The notes under the pieces were generated by a model. The model was not told the origin of the DNA, did not search any database, and saw only the letters and a program-made list of their open reading frames with translations. Shown here in pieces: positions 30,722-38,958 of a stretch of DNA of 64,000 bases; the first letter of the stretch is position 1; each line of letters starts with the position of its first letter. Source of the DNA: Planctomycetota bacterium (GTDB taxonomy: Bacteria > Planctomycetota > UBA1135 > GCA-002686595); NCBI GenBank assembly GCA_029259595.1, contig JAJDEW010000121.1, positions 82,610 to 146,609 on the forward strand, written 5' to 3'. Made by a program: the position numbers and the translations under genes.

Positions 30722-31145
30722 GTCGCTGCCGAGTCTACGCTCTGCCCCCGAGTCGCGCAGCCCGTTCAGCGCCCCGCCCCACGCGGAGCCGGCACGCCCC
30801 CGCAATCTCTTCCCGGAGCAAGACTTGCGGCCCAAGGAGCCCGCCTCCCCGAGCTCGGGTCGGGGGAGTCCCGGTCAAGAATCGGGAGCGGCGAGCCCGA
30901 TACGGGGCTCTGGCCCGCTTCCCGCCCGAGATCGTGGGACCGTTCGTTCCGACTCGAGGAGTCGGCGCCCCCCCTCTGATCCCTGCGGGCCCCGGGGATC
31001 CCGGGGACGCAGGCGGCGAGACGCGGGCCGGCCGAGCCGGAGGGTCGCGCGAGCTCGGGCTGGATGCGGGCGAAGACGGCCCGGCTGGACAGCTCGGCGG
31101 GCTCCTGGTTAGCTACGGGACTGCACGTCTCCCACCCGGACTCCG
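30722..31145. other. Intergenic region, nothing recognised
   Basis: A 424-nt divergent gap between the AhpD-like and NTF2-like genes. It has many short GC-rich runs but no recognisable ORF, RNA or repeat. Promoters for both flanking genes should lie here; I could not pick a convincing one. Confidence 0.5.
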
Positions 31146-31643
31146 ATGGCCAAACTCCACAAGCTCGCTCTCGCCCTGACGCTCGTCCTCTTCTCGGCGC
31201 GCTCCCAGGACTCGGTCCCGACCGACGCCGTGCTCGAGCGCACCCCGGTCGAGCCCGATCCGGCGGTCCTCGCCGTCGAGGCCGTGGTCGCCGACTACGT
31301 CGACGCGTTCTACGAGCTCGATCCGCTCCGCATCCGCTCGTCGGTTCACGAGGACGTCGTGAAATTCGGCTTCTACCTGTCCGCGAGCGACGGCGGCTAC
31401 GAAGAGCGGCCGATGACGTTCGATCAGCTGCTGGAACTTGCGCGCAGCCTCAACCAAGCCAAGTGGGTGCCCGAGGACGCGCCGCGCGAGATTCACGTCT
31501 ACGACGTGCTGGAACGCACGGCGACCGCGAAGCTGACCGCGGTCTGGGGCGTCGACTTCCTACACCTCGCCAAGATCGAGGGCCGCTGGCAGATCGTCCA
31601 CATCCTGTGGGAGAGCCTGCCGCAGCCGCCCGAGGACCAGTGA
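31146..31643 (+). CDS. Exported NTF2-like protein (lumazine-binding-like)
   Basis: A 165-residue protein with a signal peptide (KLALALTLVLFSARSQ). The mature part has the NTF2/SnoaL cone fold pattern: VEAVVADYVDAFYELDPLRI, then HEDVVKFGFYLSA, and the beta strands ATAKLTAVWGVDFLHLAKIE and GRWQIVHILWE. It resembles the putative lumazine-binding DUF family found as secreted single-domain proteins. The ligand is unknown. Its TGA overlaps the GTG of the following GNAT gene. Confidence 0.78.
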   Translation: MAKLHKLALALTLVLFSARSQDSVPTDAVLERTPVEPDPAVLAVEAVVADYVDAFYELDPLRIRSSVHEDVVKFGFYLSASDGGYEERPMTFDQLLELARSLNQAKWVPEDAPREIHVYDVLERTATAKLTAVWGVDFLHLAKIEGRWQIVHILWESLPQPPEDQ

Positions 31644-32254
31644 GCACCGAACGAAACGCGTTCGAGCCGCGCCCGATCGTCCTCGCCGGCGAAGTCGTCC
31701 GGCTCGAGCCCCTGTCAGAGGCGCACACGGACGAGCTCTTCGCGGCGGGAAGCGAAGAGGAGATCTGGTGCTACATGCCCTGGGCCGCACCGCGCACGCG
31801 GGACGAGCTCTTGCCCTGGATCCGCACGCTCACGTCCCAGGCCGAGCGCGGCCTCGCCCTGCCCTTCCGCATCGTCCACGTCGCCTCGGGTCGGACCGTC
31901 GGCTCGACGAGCTACCTGGACATCGACCGGACGAATCGCCGCGTCGAGATCGGCGCCACGTGGCTCGGCCCAGAGGCACGCCGAACGGCGGCCAACACCG
32001 AGGCCAAGCTGCTTCTCCTGCGCCACGCCTTCGAGACGCTCGGCGCCTACCGCGTCCAGTTCAAGACCGACGCCCGCAACGTGCGCTCGCAACGCGCGCT
32101 CGAACGCATCGGCGCTCAGCGCGAGGGCGTCCTCCGCCGTCACCTCGTGCTCGCGGACGGGTTCGTTCGCGACAGCGTCTACTACGGCATCGTCGACCAG
32201 GAGTGGCCGGCCGTACACGCGCGTCTGCGCGGCCTCCTGGACCGGCCGTCATAG
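31640..32254 (+). CDS. GNAT acetyltransferase, RimJ/RimL type
   Basis: A 204-residue GNAT of the RimJ/RimL group: VVRLEPLSEAHTDELFAA at the start, TVGSTSYLDIDRTNRRVEIG as the beta4 region, and RVQFKTDARNVRSQRALERI in the C-terminal signature, where such enzymes read K-x-D-x-R-N-x-x-S. This group acetylates N-terminal amines of ribosomal proteins or small amines; here the target is unknown. The GTG at 31640 overlaps the upstream TGA (GTGA). It converges with the gene ending at 32249, the two overlapping by 6 nt. Confidence 0.85.
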   Translation: MSTERNAFEPRPIVLAGEVVRLEPLSEAHTDELFAAGSEEEIWCYMPWAAPRTRDELLPWIRTLTSQAERGLALPFRIVHVASGRTVGSTSYLDIDRTNRRVEIGATWLGPEARRTAANTEAKLLLLRHAFETLGAYRVQFKTDARNVRSQRALERIGAQREGVLRRHLVLADGFVRDSVYYGIVDQEWPAVHARLRGLLDRPS

Positions 32255-33871
32255 CTCGAGCACGATCTCGACCCGGCCTTGCTCCGTGACCGTCAGCGGG
32301 ACGCTCGCGACCTCGCCGGGCCGTCCGATCGGCTTCGCGACGTACGTTCCCGCTGCCACGTTCTCGAAGCGAAAGCGGCCTTCGACGTCGGTCTTTGCGC
32401 TGGCGCGTTCGAGGCCTTGTCCGAGCAGCTCGGGGCCCGGTTCGCCCACGAGGAATTCGTGTCCGAGCGGGCCGCGCGTCTCCTCCCCCGGCACGAAGAG
32501 CGCGACGCGGATGTTCATACCGGCCGACGTTCCGCGGGACGTGAGGACGCGCCCTTCGACCGTGCCCCCGTGGCCGAGGGCGATCGGAAGCTCGCGCAGT
32601 TCCCCTGGCGCCAACCCCGGCACCGGCACGAAGGCCGTCGCGTAGCCCGGCGCGCTGACGACGAGCGTGTAGTCACCGGCGATGAGGCCGTCGTAGACGT
32701 TGCGCGCGGGTACGTCGCGGTCCGGCAGTTTGATCCGGTAGGACGTCGGACGCATCATCCGCGTCGTACCCGGCTCGTAGCGTTCCCCGAGGCGCCAGGG
32801 ATCATCGACCGCCGCAAAGGTCCCGTCGTCGAGACGCATGCGGATCTCGCAGCGCTCGGGCACGTCACCCGTCTCCGCGTCGGTCACGGCGATGCGCAGG
32901 GCGCTGTTGCCGACCAGCGTGACCAACTCGGGGCTCGAGCCAGGCTGGAGGCCTTCGAGCCGCACCGGTTCGAAGCGCGGGTCGTCCAGCTCGAACACGT
33001 ACTCGCCGGGAGCCAGGCCGTCGAAGGCGAAGCCCTTGCGCCCTCGTCGGTTGGGGAGCGGTGCGACGCGCGAGCCCGCCGGGGTTCGCAGGGCGACGTA
33101 GTCGAGTTCGGGATAGGCGTAGGGATTCACGGGCAGGTTCACGTCGACCAACACGCGCTCGTTGAGGTCGGGTCCTTCGTAGGTGAACACGACGTCCTCC
33201 ACCTCGCCCGGCGCGAGCTCGACCGGATCCACCTCGACTCGCCCGAAGGTGTCGATCACGAGCAGGAAGCGCACCTCTCCGGCCAGGAGTCCTTCGAAAA
33301 CGAAGCGCTCGTCCGTCTCCTCGGCCCGGAAGGACTGCCGGATCTGCATCGGTCGCCCGCACACGCCCTTGCGCTGGATCCCGGGCGGAACGGTGCAGAT
33401 CGCGTTCACGGTCCAGTTGCCGCGCAGCACGCCGCCGTCAGCGTTCTCGACGATGCCCGTCAGGGCGCCGAACGGGCGCAGCGGCAAGTCACCGAGGTCG
33501 CACACGGTACCCGCTTCGAGCCGCGGCCACATCCAGTCCTCGACGGCGTACTCGCCCGCCTCGACGGCGAGCTCGACGCGATGATTCGGGGAAGGCTCGA
33601 AGGAAAAGGCGAATCGCCCGTCCGCGTCGGTCACCGCCGCGAGGTCGCGCCAGAGCGACTCGTCGTCCGGGACCGAGGGGTTGATCGGGAACCCGCGCAA
33701 ATTCAGCGCGAGCCCCGCGCCGGGGGTGCCGTCCGGATAGACGTAGCGCCCACTGATGCTGGCCTCGTTCGCTGTTTCTCCGTCGGCCACCGCTCGAAGC
33801 GGGGAGGCGGGGGTCTCCTGCACCGCCAGGGAGCCAAGGAGCACGAGGCCGAGGACATGCGTCGAGAACAC
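32249..33871 (-). CDS. Exported protein with repeated carboxypeptidase-regulatory-like domains
   Basis: A 540-residue exported protein (signal FSTHVLGLVLLGSLAVQ). It is built of beta-sandwich modules of the CarboxypepD_reg/SpaA type: ISGRYVYPDGTPGAGLALNL, DADGRFAFSFEP, LTGIVENADGGVLRG, YDGLIAGDYTLVVSAPGY, VEGRVLTSRGTSAGMNIRVA, and DVEGRFRFENVAAGTYVA. These modules are carried by TonB receptors and secreted adhesins, but no enzyme or beta-barrel is attached here. The start is GTG 33871, 6 nt after a TATCCT box; an in-frame ATG at 33952 would bury the signal peptide. The function is unknown. Confidence 0.78.
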   Translation of the reverse strand: MFSTHVLGLVLLGSLAVQETPASPLRAVADGETANEASISGRYVYPDGTPGAGLALNLRGFPINPSVPDDESLWRDLAAVTDADGRFAFSFEPSPNHRVELAVEAGEYAVEDWMWPRLEAGTVCDLGDLPLRPFGALTGIVENADGGVLRGNWTVNAICTVPPGIQRKGVCGRPMQIRQSFRAEETDERFVFEGLLAGEVRFLLVIDTFGRVEVDPVELAPGEVEDVVFTYEGPDLNERVLVDVNLPVNPYAYPELDYVALRTPAGSRVAPLPNRRGRKGFAFDGLAPGEYVFELDDPRFEPVRLEGLQPGSSPELVTLVGNSALRIAVTDAETGDVPERCEIRMRLDDGTFAAVDDPWRLGERYEPGTTRMMRPTSYRIKLPDRDVPARNVYDGLIAGDYTLVVSAPGYATAFVPVPGLAPGELRELPIALGHGGTVEGRVLTSRGTSAGMNIRVALFVPGEETRGPLGHEFLVGEPGPELLGQGLERASAKTDVEGRFRFENVAAGTYVAKPIGRPGEVASVPLTVTEQGRVEIVLEL

Positions 33872-33877
33872 GAAACG

Positions 33878-33883
33878 AGGATA
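33878..33883 (-). promoter_or_regulatory. Putative -10 box (TATCCT), leaderless start
   Basis: On the minus strand TATCCT ends 6 nt before the GTG at 33871, supporting that start and a leaderless mRNA. No SD lies between. Confidence 0.4.
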
Positions 33884-33920
33884 CAGGAGCCGGAGCGAGC
33901 GCGCGCGGCCCGCTCGAATC

Positions 33921-35435
33921 TCAGGCGCAACCCCAGGCTTGCGCCCCGGCACGGTCGGGAATCCGTCGTGCTCGCCCCTCTTCCTCGAGCTTCAAGAGTC
34001 CGGCCAGGAGCGAGCGCCGCGCCACGGGATGCAGGCGCGCATCGACGTCGTCGTACACGTCGTGCAAGAGTTCCTCGGTCGTGCGCGGCACCGGGCCCAG
34101 GCAGCTGGCGAGCTTCTCCTCGCGCTCACGCCGATGGACGAGCGTGCGCTCGAGCACGCGCGTGCCTTCGCGCGCGGCCATGCCATGGGCCGGACACAGG
34201 ACGCCGATCCCGAGCGCACGAACCCGCTCGAGGCTCGCAAGGTAGGTCGCCATGTGTCCCTCGGGAGGGTCGATCACGATCGTCGACAGCGTCGACACGA
34301 GATCCCCTGCCACGAGCGTCCGGTAGCGGCTGTCGAGGAACACGAGATGACCGGGGGCGTGACCGGGTGTCCAGTGCGCGCGCAGGCGCCAGTTCGGCGA
34401 GCCATCGGGCGCCGTGCCGAGTTCGAGCTCCTCGCCATCGTCGAGCGGAACGAGTGCGAGCCCGCGGGTTCCGCGCTCGAACGCGAGCCGCACGAGTGTC
34501 TCACGGTGGGCCCGAAGCGGGAGCCCGTAGCGCCGCGCGACAGCCTCGGCCGAGCCGACGTGGTCGTGATGATGGTGGGTCAAGAGCACCGCAAGCGGCG
34601 TTTGGCCCGCGTCGCGGCGCGCGTCGAGCACGGCGAAGAGGCGCTCACGCTCGCTCGGGTCCGTCGTCGGCGGGTCGATGATGACGAAGCGCTCTCCACC
34701 GACCAGACAGCAGTTCGTCGTCGTGGCCGGCGGCAAGGTGGGCGTGGCGAGCGGAAGGATCGTGACGCCGGGCGCGGCCAAGACGTCGTGGGCGAAGTCG
34801 CCGCCATGCAGTTCCGCCTCTGCGCGAAGGACGCGCACCGCCTCGTCGACCGTCCCGCGCGCGAAGTGCTCGAGCAGATAGAGGACGGGCGGAACGATCG
34901 CGAGCTCGCCCCGGCGCCAGTCCGCGAGCGCGTCGGCGGGACGCACGAAGCGCGCTTCGGCGATCTCGGTCCCGTCCGGTCGAACGCTCTCCGCCTCGAC
35001 GTCGGCCAGGAGGTAGAAGCGCGTGCGGAAGCGATGAAGCGAGAACGGCGGCGTGGTCAGGCACGTGAGTTCGACGAGTGCCGTCGTCGCCGCGGGCTCC
35101 GCCGCGATGGCGGACGTGAAGCGTGCGCGCCCCTGTGGTCGTTCCAGCTCGCCTCGCAGCGTGTCGGCCCCATCGGCGAACGCCGCGAGCCGCCCCGGGG
35201 GCGGGACGCCGAGCTCCTCGAAGAGCTCGCGCAGCGCACAGACGCGGTGCGCGGCGTCCACACCGGCGGCGGGCGCAAAGGCGTCGTCGTGGTCCTCGGG
35301 CTCGACCTTGCCACCGGGAAGGGCCCAATAGCCGCCGAAGAAGCCCATCGTCGCCGCGCGCCGGATCAGGAGCACCTCGAGCTCCGCTCCCCGACCGCGC
35401 GTGAGCAGAACCGCGGAAGACGCACGCGGGGTCAT
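33921..35435 (-). CDS. Nudix hydrolase fused to metallo-beta-lactamase-fold hydrolase
   Basis: A 504-residue two-domain enzyme. Residues 1-220 are Nudix-like: AVLLTRGRGAELEVLLIRRA and YWALPGGKVEPEDHDD, then after a short insertion RELFEELGV, so the Nudix box is present but stretched. Residues 240-500 are an MBL domain of the LACTB2/glyoxalase-II type: VLLTHHHHDHVGSAEAVARR, HWTPGHAPGHLVF, TLVAGDL and CPAHG give the metal ligands. The C-terminal helical winged part matches LACTB2. Substrate candidates are CoA-type or nucleotide-diphosphate compounds and a thio- or phosphoester, but this is inference. The ATG overlaps the upstream peptidase-like gene stop (ATGA). Confidence 0.85.
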   Translation of the reverse strand: MTPRASSAVLLTRGRGAELEVLLIRRAATMGFFGGYWALPGGKVEPEDHDDAFAPAAGVDAAHRVCALRELFEELGVPPPGRLAAFADGADTLRGELERPQGRARFTSAIAAEPAATTALVELTCLTTPPFSLHRFRTRFYLLADVEAESVRPDGTEIAEARFVRPADALADWRRGELAIVPPVLYLLEHFARGTVDEAVRVLRAEAELHGGDFAHDVLAAPGVTILPLATPTLPPATTTNCCLVGGERFVIIDPPTTDPSERERLFAVLDARRDAGQTPLAVLLTHHHHDHVGSAEAVARRYGLPLRAHRETLVRLAFERGTRGLALVPLDDGEELELGTAPDGSPNWRLRAHWTPGHAPGHLVFLDSRYRTLVAGDLVSTLSTIVIDPPEGHMATYLASLERVRALGIGVLCPAHGMAAREGTRVLERTLVHRREREEKLASCLGPVPRTTEELLHDVYDDVDARLHPVARRSLLAGLLKLEEEGRARRIPDRAGAQAWGCA

Positions 35436-37084
35436 CGGCCGGCGAGATCCGTCCGCGGCTCGAGTTCGATCTCGCGGAGTGAGCTGGAGTCGCTCCAGAT
35501 CGACAGTCCGCCGAGCGGCAGGGACAACGACGCCCAGGCCTGGACCACGACGCGCCCCACGAGCGCCCGCGGCAGGCTGCGACGCGGAACGGCCAGCTCG
35601 ATCCGAGCTCCCTGCCGAGCGACGCTCGCGCCGGGCAACGGCGCGAGTGGCGCCCCTTCGAGGACGGCGCGAAGCTCGCCACCCCACACTCTGCCGCGTG
35701 CGTCGACGCTGACGGCCCAGTCCGGTTCGCCGTCCTGGTTCGTGTCGAAGAACACGTGCGCATCCGGCGCGACGAGCTCGTCCGCGTCACGAAACTGGAA
35801 GGCGAGGTAGACGTAGCGCCCGTCCGCATCGATGGCGAAGACGAGCAGGTCACCGGGTGCGGGCACGGCGTCGATGCGATCGGTGTCGATCACGAAGTCG
35901 CCTCCCGTCCAGCGCGGAGCACGCCACCAATCGATGAGGTTCGCGTCGATCGAGTACCTCAGGCCACTCCAGGGCGAGGCGCGCGACTCGCGCGGATCCG
36001 TGCGACCGGAGATCAGCTCCTGTCCGTCACCGAATCCGTCGCCGTCCGAGTCCCATTCGTCGGGCGAGAGCCCCAGTGCGAGCTCCTCCGCGGCGCTCAG
36101 ACCGTCGCCGTCGTCGTCGCGCAATAGCTCGAGATCGAAGCGCGCTGCGCGCAGCCCGGGCCGGACCCAGCCGGACTCGATACCGCGCAGGGCCGGAAAG
36201 CGCCCGACCAGGCGCTGTACGTAGTCGTCCCCATCCACGGGCCGGCCGGCGGCGACGAGCTCGGCGTGGAACGACGCCAGGTCGTCTTCGCGCACGTAGC
36301 AGGACACGAGGTGGAAGAAGCCGTAGGCGCGGGCATACCACTCGCTGCGCTTCACTTCGAGCCAGGGCGCCGGACCGCTGCCATGGGAGAGGGGGAACGG
36401 CGGAGCCCAGGAAGCCAGGGCCCCGGCCATCGTGGAACCCTCGCCTTCGAACAGGCGCTGGATCCGGACGCCGTGAGCTCGCACGGGATCCCCGAGCGCG
36501 CGCTCGCGCCGCAGGACCGAAACCGTCGCGAGCTCCGCCAAGCCCTCGTTCAGCCAGCGGTTCTCGGAACGATCGGTACGCGTGAAGTTGTGATGGAACC
36601 AGCCGTGCGCGAGCTCGTGAACCAACGTCTCCTCGCTCGCCCGCGCACCGATGTGCAGACCGTCCTCCCCGAAGTAACCGCCATAGTGCCCCGTCCCCGC
36701 GGCCTCCGCGTGAACGTGGATGGAGAGCGGATCGGGCCCCGCATAGGAGAAGCCGGCCGCCGCCTCGACGCACGGCAAGGCGAGCCGCGTTGCCGCGCGG
36801 ATGCGCTCCAACGCCTCTGCGCCCGCGCCGTGATCCTCGAACACGAGCTCGAGCGGACCGTGGGCGAGCTCGATGCGCTGCGCCGTACGTGCGAGCGCCG
36901 ACGCGGGCTGGCCCACCGGCGCGACGACGGTGCGCGGGCCCCTTGGACCCGCGGCGCGCAAACAGAGGAACGCGAGCCCACCGACCAGGAGCGCCCCGCA
37001 GGCGAGCGCCCGCGGCGTCCGGGAATCCGGGCTCCACCGCGGATCACGGGAATCCATCGAATCGTCGCTCGTCTCGCGCGGCAT
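35432..37084 (-). CDS. Membrane-anchored gluzincin-type metallopeptidase-like protein
   Basis: A 550-residue protein with one N-terminal membrane anchor (ALACGALLVGGLAFLCLRAAG) and an extracytoplasmic zinc-peptidase domain: HELAH at 156-160 with a downstream NEGLAEL (Glu180), the HExxH...E arrangement of M1-like gluzincins. A calcium-type DDDGDGLSAAEE / DSDGDGFGDGQEL segment follows near residue 350, then a C-terminal beta-domain that may bind carbohydrate (FVIDTDRIDAVPAPGDLLVF). I chose the ATG at 37084; an ATG at 37057 is also possible. It is co-translated with the Nudix-MBL gene downstream. Its target is unknown. Confidence 0.78.
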   Translation of the reverse strand: MPRETSDDSMDSRDPRWSPDSRTPRALACGALLVGGLAFLCLRAAGPRGPRTVVAPVGQPASALARTAQRIELAHGPLELVFEDHGAGAEALERIRAATRLALPCVEAAAGFSYAGPDPLSIHVHAEAAGTGHYGGYFGEDGLHIGARASEETLVHELAHGWFHHNFTRTDRSENRWLNEGLAELATVSVLRRERALGDPVRAHGVRIQRLFEGEGSTMAGALASWAPPFPLSHGSGPAPWLEVKRSEWYARAYGFFHLVSCYVREDDLASFHAELVAAGRPVDGDDYVQRLVGRFPALRGIESGWVRPGLRAARFDLELLRDDDGDGLSAAEELALGLSPDEWDSDGDGFGDGQELISGRTDPRESRASPWSGLRYSIDANLIDWWRAPRWTGGDFVIDTDRIDAVPAPGDLLVFAIDADGRYVYLAFQFRDADELVAPDAHVFFDTNQDGEPDWAVSVDARGRVWGGELRAVLEGAPLAPLPGASVARQGARIELAVPRRSLPRALVGRVVVQAWASLSLPLGGLSIWSDSSSLREIELEPRTDLAGR

Positions 37085-37440
37085 GCCCACAGACCATTCC
37101 ACCACGGCCCGTCGAGTCGCACCACTCACCGCGCGAGAAGGCCTCGCACGAGCAGCCAGGCGCGGGGTCCGCGGACTCATGGCCTGGAAGCGGGCCCTCC
37201 AGGCCCCGGAGTCGACCCGTCCCGACACCTTTTGGAAGGGGCTCAATAACGGAGGTATTACGTCCGACATTCGTAGGGCACCCCGGGTCCCTACCTATAC
37301 TCTTCATGGGCTCGCAGAACCGCGGACTGGCAGGCCACGGAGCCAAGCGAACCCTTCGAACAGCCGGCAAACGGCAGGCAGGCACACGGCAGGCAGGCAG
37401 AGCTTCGACCCGCTCGCGGGCGGAGCAAGGAGGTAAGTCC
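37085..37440 (+). promoter_or_regulatory. Intergenic region with a promoter, a repeat-rich 5' UTR and a strong SD
   Basis: The last part of this 356-nt gap is organised. A TATACT box sits at 37296-37301, predicting a transcript start near 37308 and a leader of about 130 nt. The leader holds two copies of a CGGCAGGCAGGCA unit at about 37374-37398. A perfect Shine-Dalgarno (AGGAGGT, 37428-37434) lies 6 nt before the ATG at 37441. This is unlike the leaderless pattern seen elsewhere in the window. No coding content was recognised in the first 200 nt. Confidence 0.5.
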
Positions 37441-38916
37441 ATGCGCACGCTCGCGCTTTCGTTCACGATTTTGACGCCGCTTCTCGCGGTTCCCACGTTC
37501 GCCCGACAGGACGCTCAAGAGGTCATCACGCTCGAATACGAGGCGTTGGCCAAGAAGTGGCTCACCGATCACGAGGTCAGTGCCACGAAGCCGGAGGACA
37601 TCGACTTCGGCGCCCTCCTCGACGAGCAGTTCGTCCAGTTTCGCCTCGGCGTCTTCGAGCTTCGGATTCCCGCCGAGAGCTTCACCGACGGAGCGAGCAT
37701 CGACACCGCCTCCGAGGTGTGTCGTGCGGTCCTCTCGGCCCAGCGGGAGTGGCTGCGTTGGCTCCAGGTCGAGCCCGGCAAGACCGGGGTCCCGAAGGAG
37801 ATCGAAACCCACATCAAGACCCTCGACAAGTGGATCGAGTCCTGGAAAGAGAAGGAGGTCAGCGTGCTCGGCTCCTCCCCGGGGCAGGAGCTCATCAGCG
37901 TGGTCGCGCCCAAGGCCAAGGTGGCCGAAGCGGCCACGGCCTTCGCCGAGTTCGCGACGAACAACGGGCCCCTGACGGTCACCGACGAGGGCCTGAAGGC
38001 GCTTCCGAAGGTCGTCTTGTTCCCGGACCGTGGTCCCTTCCTGGAGGCCGCGTGCCTCGCCGGATGGGTGCACCCCGATCTGCGCAGCGTCTACTGGGCC
38101 GACAACCTCTCCACGTGGACGAACCTCGACGTGAACGGCGTGCGCTTCCTGGCGCTGCAGTTCGCGGACCCGGGCAGCGGTGACTACAAGAAGGGAGTTC
38201 CGATCGGCGCCCGCAACCCGCGCGCCCTGAGTGAACACATCGCGCAGCTCGCTGGCCGCTCGCTCTTCGAATCCGCCTTCGGCGACAAGATGGATCCGAT
38301 CCTCGGAGCGGGCCTGTCGAACAACCTCGTGATCGACATCTTCGAAGAGGTCGACACACGCACCGACGGCGACCTGCGTTCCCGTTCGACCCAGGCTCGC
38401 TCGGTCTTCGTGCCGGGTGGCAACCCGAACGGCGGATCTCTGCCGCCCGTCGACGCGAAGAGTCGCTGGCGGGTCAACCTGGGAGAGGGCTACTTCATCA
38501 AGGAGCTGCACGACTCGCAGAAGACCGGCGGCAAGCAGGCGAAGAGCAAGGAAGACAAGCTCCGCATGTTCCAGATCGAGAACGATCTGAGCCAGCGGAT
38601 GTACATCAAGTCACCCTTCCTCGGCCCGCACGCGTGGGACGACAGCAGCCTCGACGAGTCCTATCGCGGGGACTACATCGAGTTCCTGCGGGCCTACCGC
38701 TGCGGCTTCCTGTCCTGGCTCCGCTTGGCGGCGGACGGCAAGGAGAAGGACTCGCGCGAGACCTTCGCCAAGCTGCTCGACGTCATGGCGAAGGAAGCGG
38801 CCATCGACTTTCCGAGTGCGCTCCAGAAGGTCTACGGCGTCGCGATGAGCACGCCCGACCACGCCGAGGACGACCTCGAGGGTCGCTTCTTGGCCTGGCT
38901 CGCGAAGCAGAAGTAG
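37441..38916 (+). CDS. Exported protein of unknown function
   Basis: A 491-residue protein with a signal peptide (TLALSFTILTPLLAVPTFA). The mature part has no motif I recognise. It has a helical N-terminal half (QREWLRWLQVEPGKTG; IETHIKTLDKWIESWKEKE), a central segment with GPFLEAACLAGWVHPDLRSV, and a charged C-terminal half ending EDDLEGRFLAWLAKQK. The strong SD and dedicated leader suggest high expression, which is inference. It is followed by thrC, which has its own -10 box. Confidence 0.8.
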   Translation: MRTLALSFTILTPLLAVPTFARQDAQEVITLEYEALAKKWLTDHEVSATKPEDIDFGALLDEQFVQFRLGVFELRIPAESFTDGASIDTASEVCRAVLSAQREWLRWLQVEPGKTGVPKEIETHIKTLDKWIESWKEKEVSVLGSSPGQELISVVAPKAKVAEAATAFAEFATNNGPLTVTDEGLKALPKVVLFPDRGPFLEAACLAGWVHPDLRSVYWADNLSTWTNLDVNGVRFLALQFADPGSGDYKKGVPIGARNPRALSEHIAQLAGRSLFESAFGDKMDPILGAGLSNNLVIDIFEEVDTRTDGDLRSRSTQARSVFVPGGNPNGGSLPPVDAKSRWRVNLGEGYFIKELHDSQKTGGKQAKSKEDKLRMFQIENDLSQRMYIKSPFLGPHAWDDSSLDESYRGDYIEFLRAYRCGFLSWLRLAADGKEKDSRETFAKLLDVMAKEAAIDFPSALQKVYGVAMSTPDHAEDDLEGRFLAWLAKQK

Positions 38917-38943
38917 TCGGCTCGCCGAGCGCCGGCTTCGGGG

Positions 38944-38949
38944 TAGCAT
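38944..38949 (+). promoter_or_regulatory. Putative -10 box (TAGCAT) of thrC
   Basis: TAGCAT ends 9 nt before the thrC ATG at 38959. This spacing would start transcription at or within two bases of the start codon. No SD is present. Confidence 0.4.
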
Positions 38950-38958
38950 TTCGGGCCC

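Noticed and set aside
32255..32400. Possible 3' overlap of two genes as a frameshift
   Set aside because: The GNAT at 31640 and the regulatory-domain protein converge and overlap by only 6 nt; both have complete ends.
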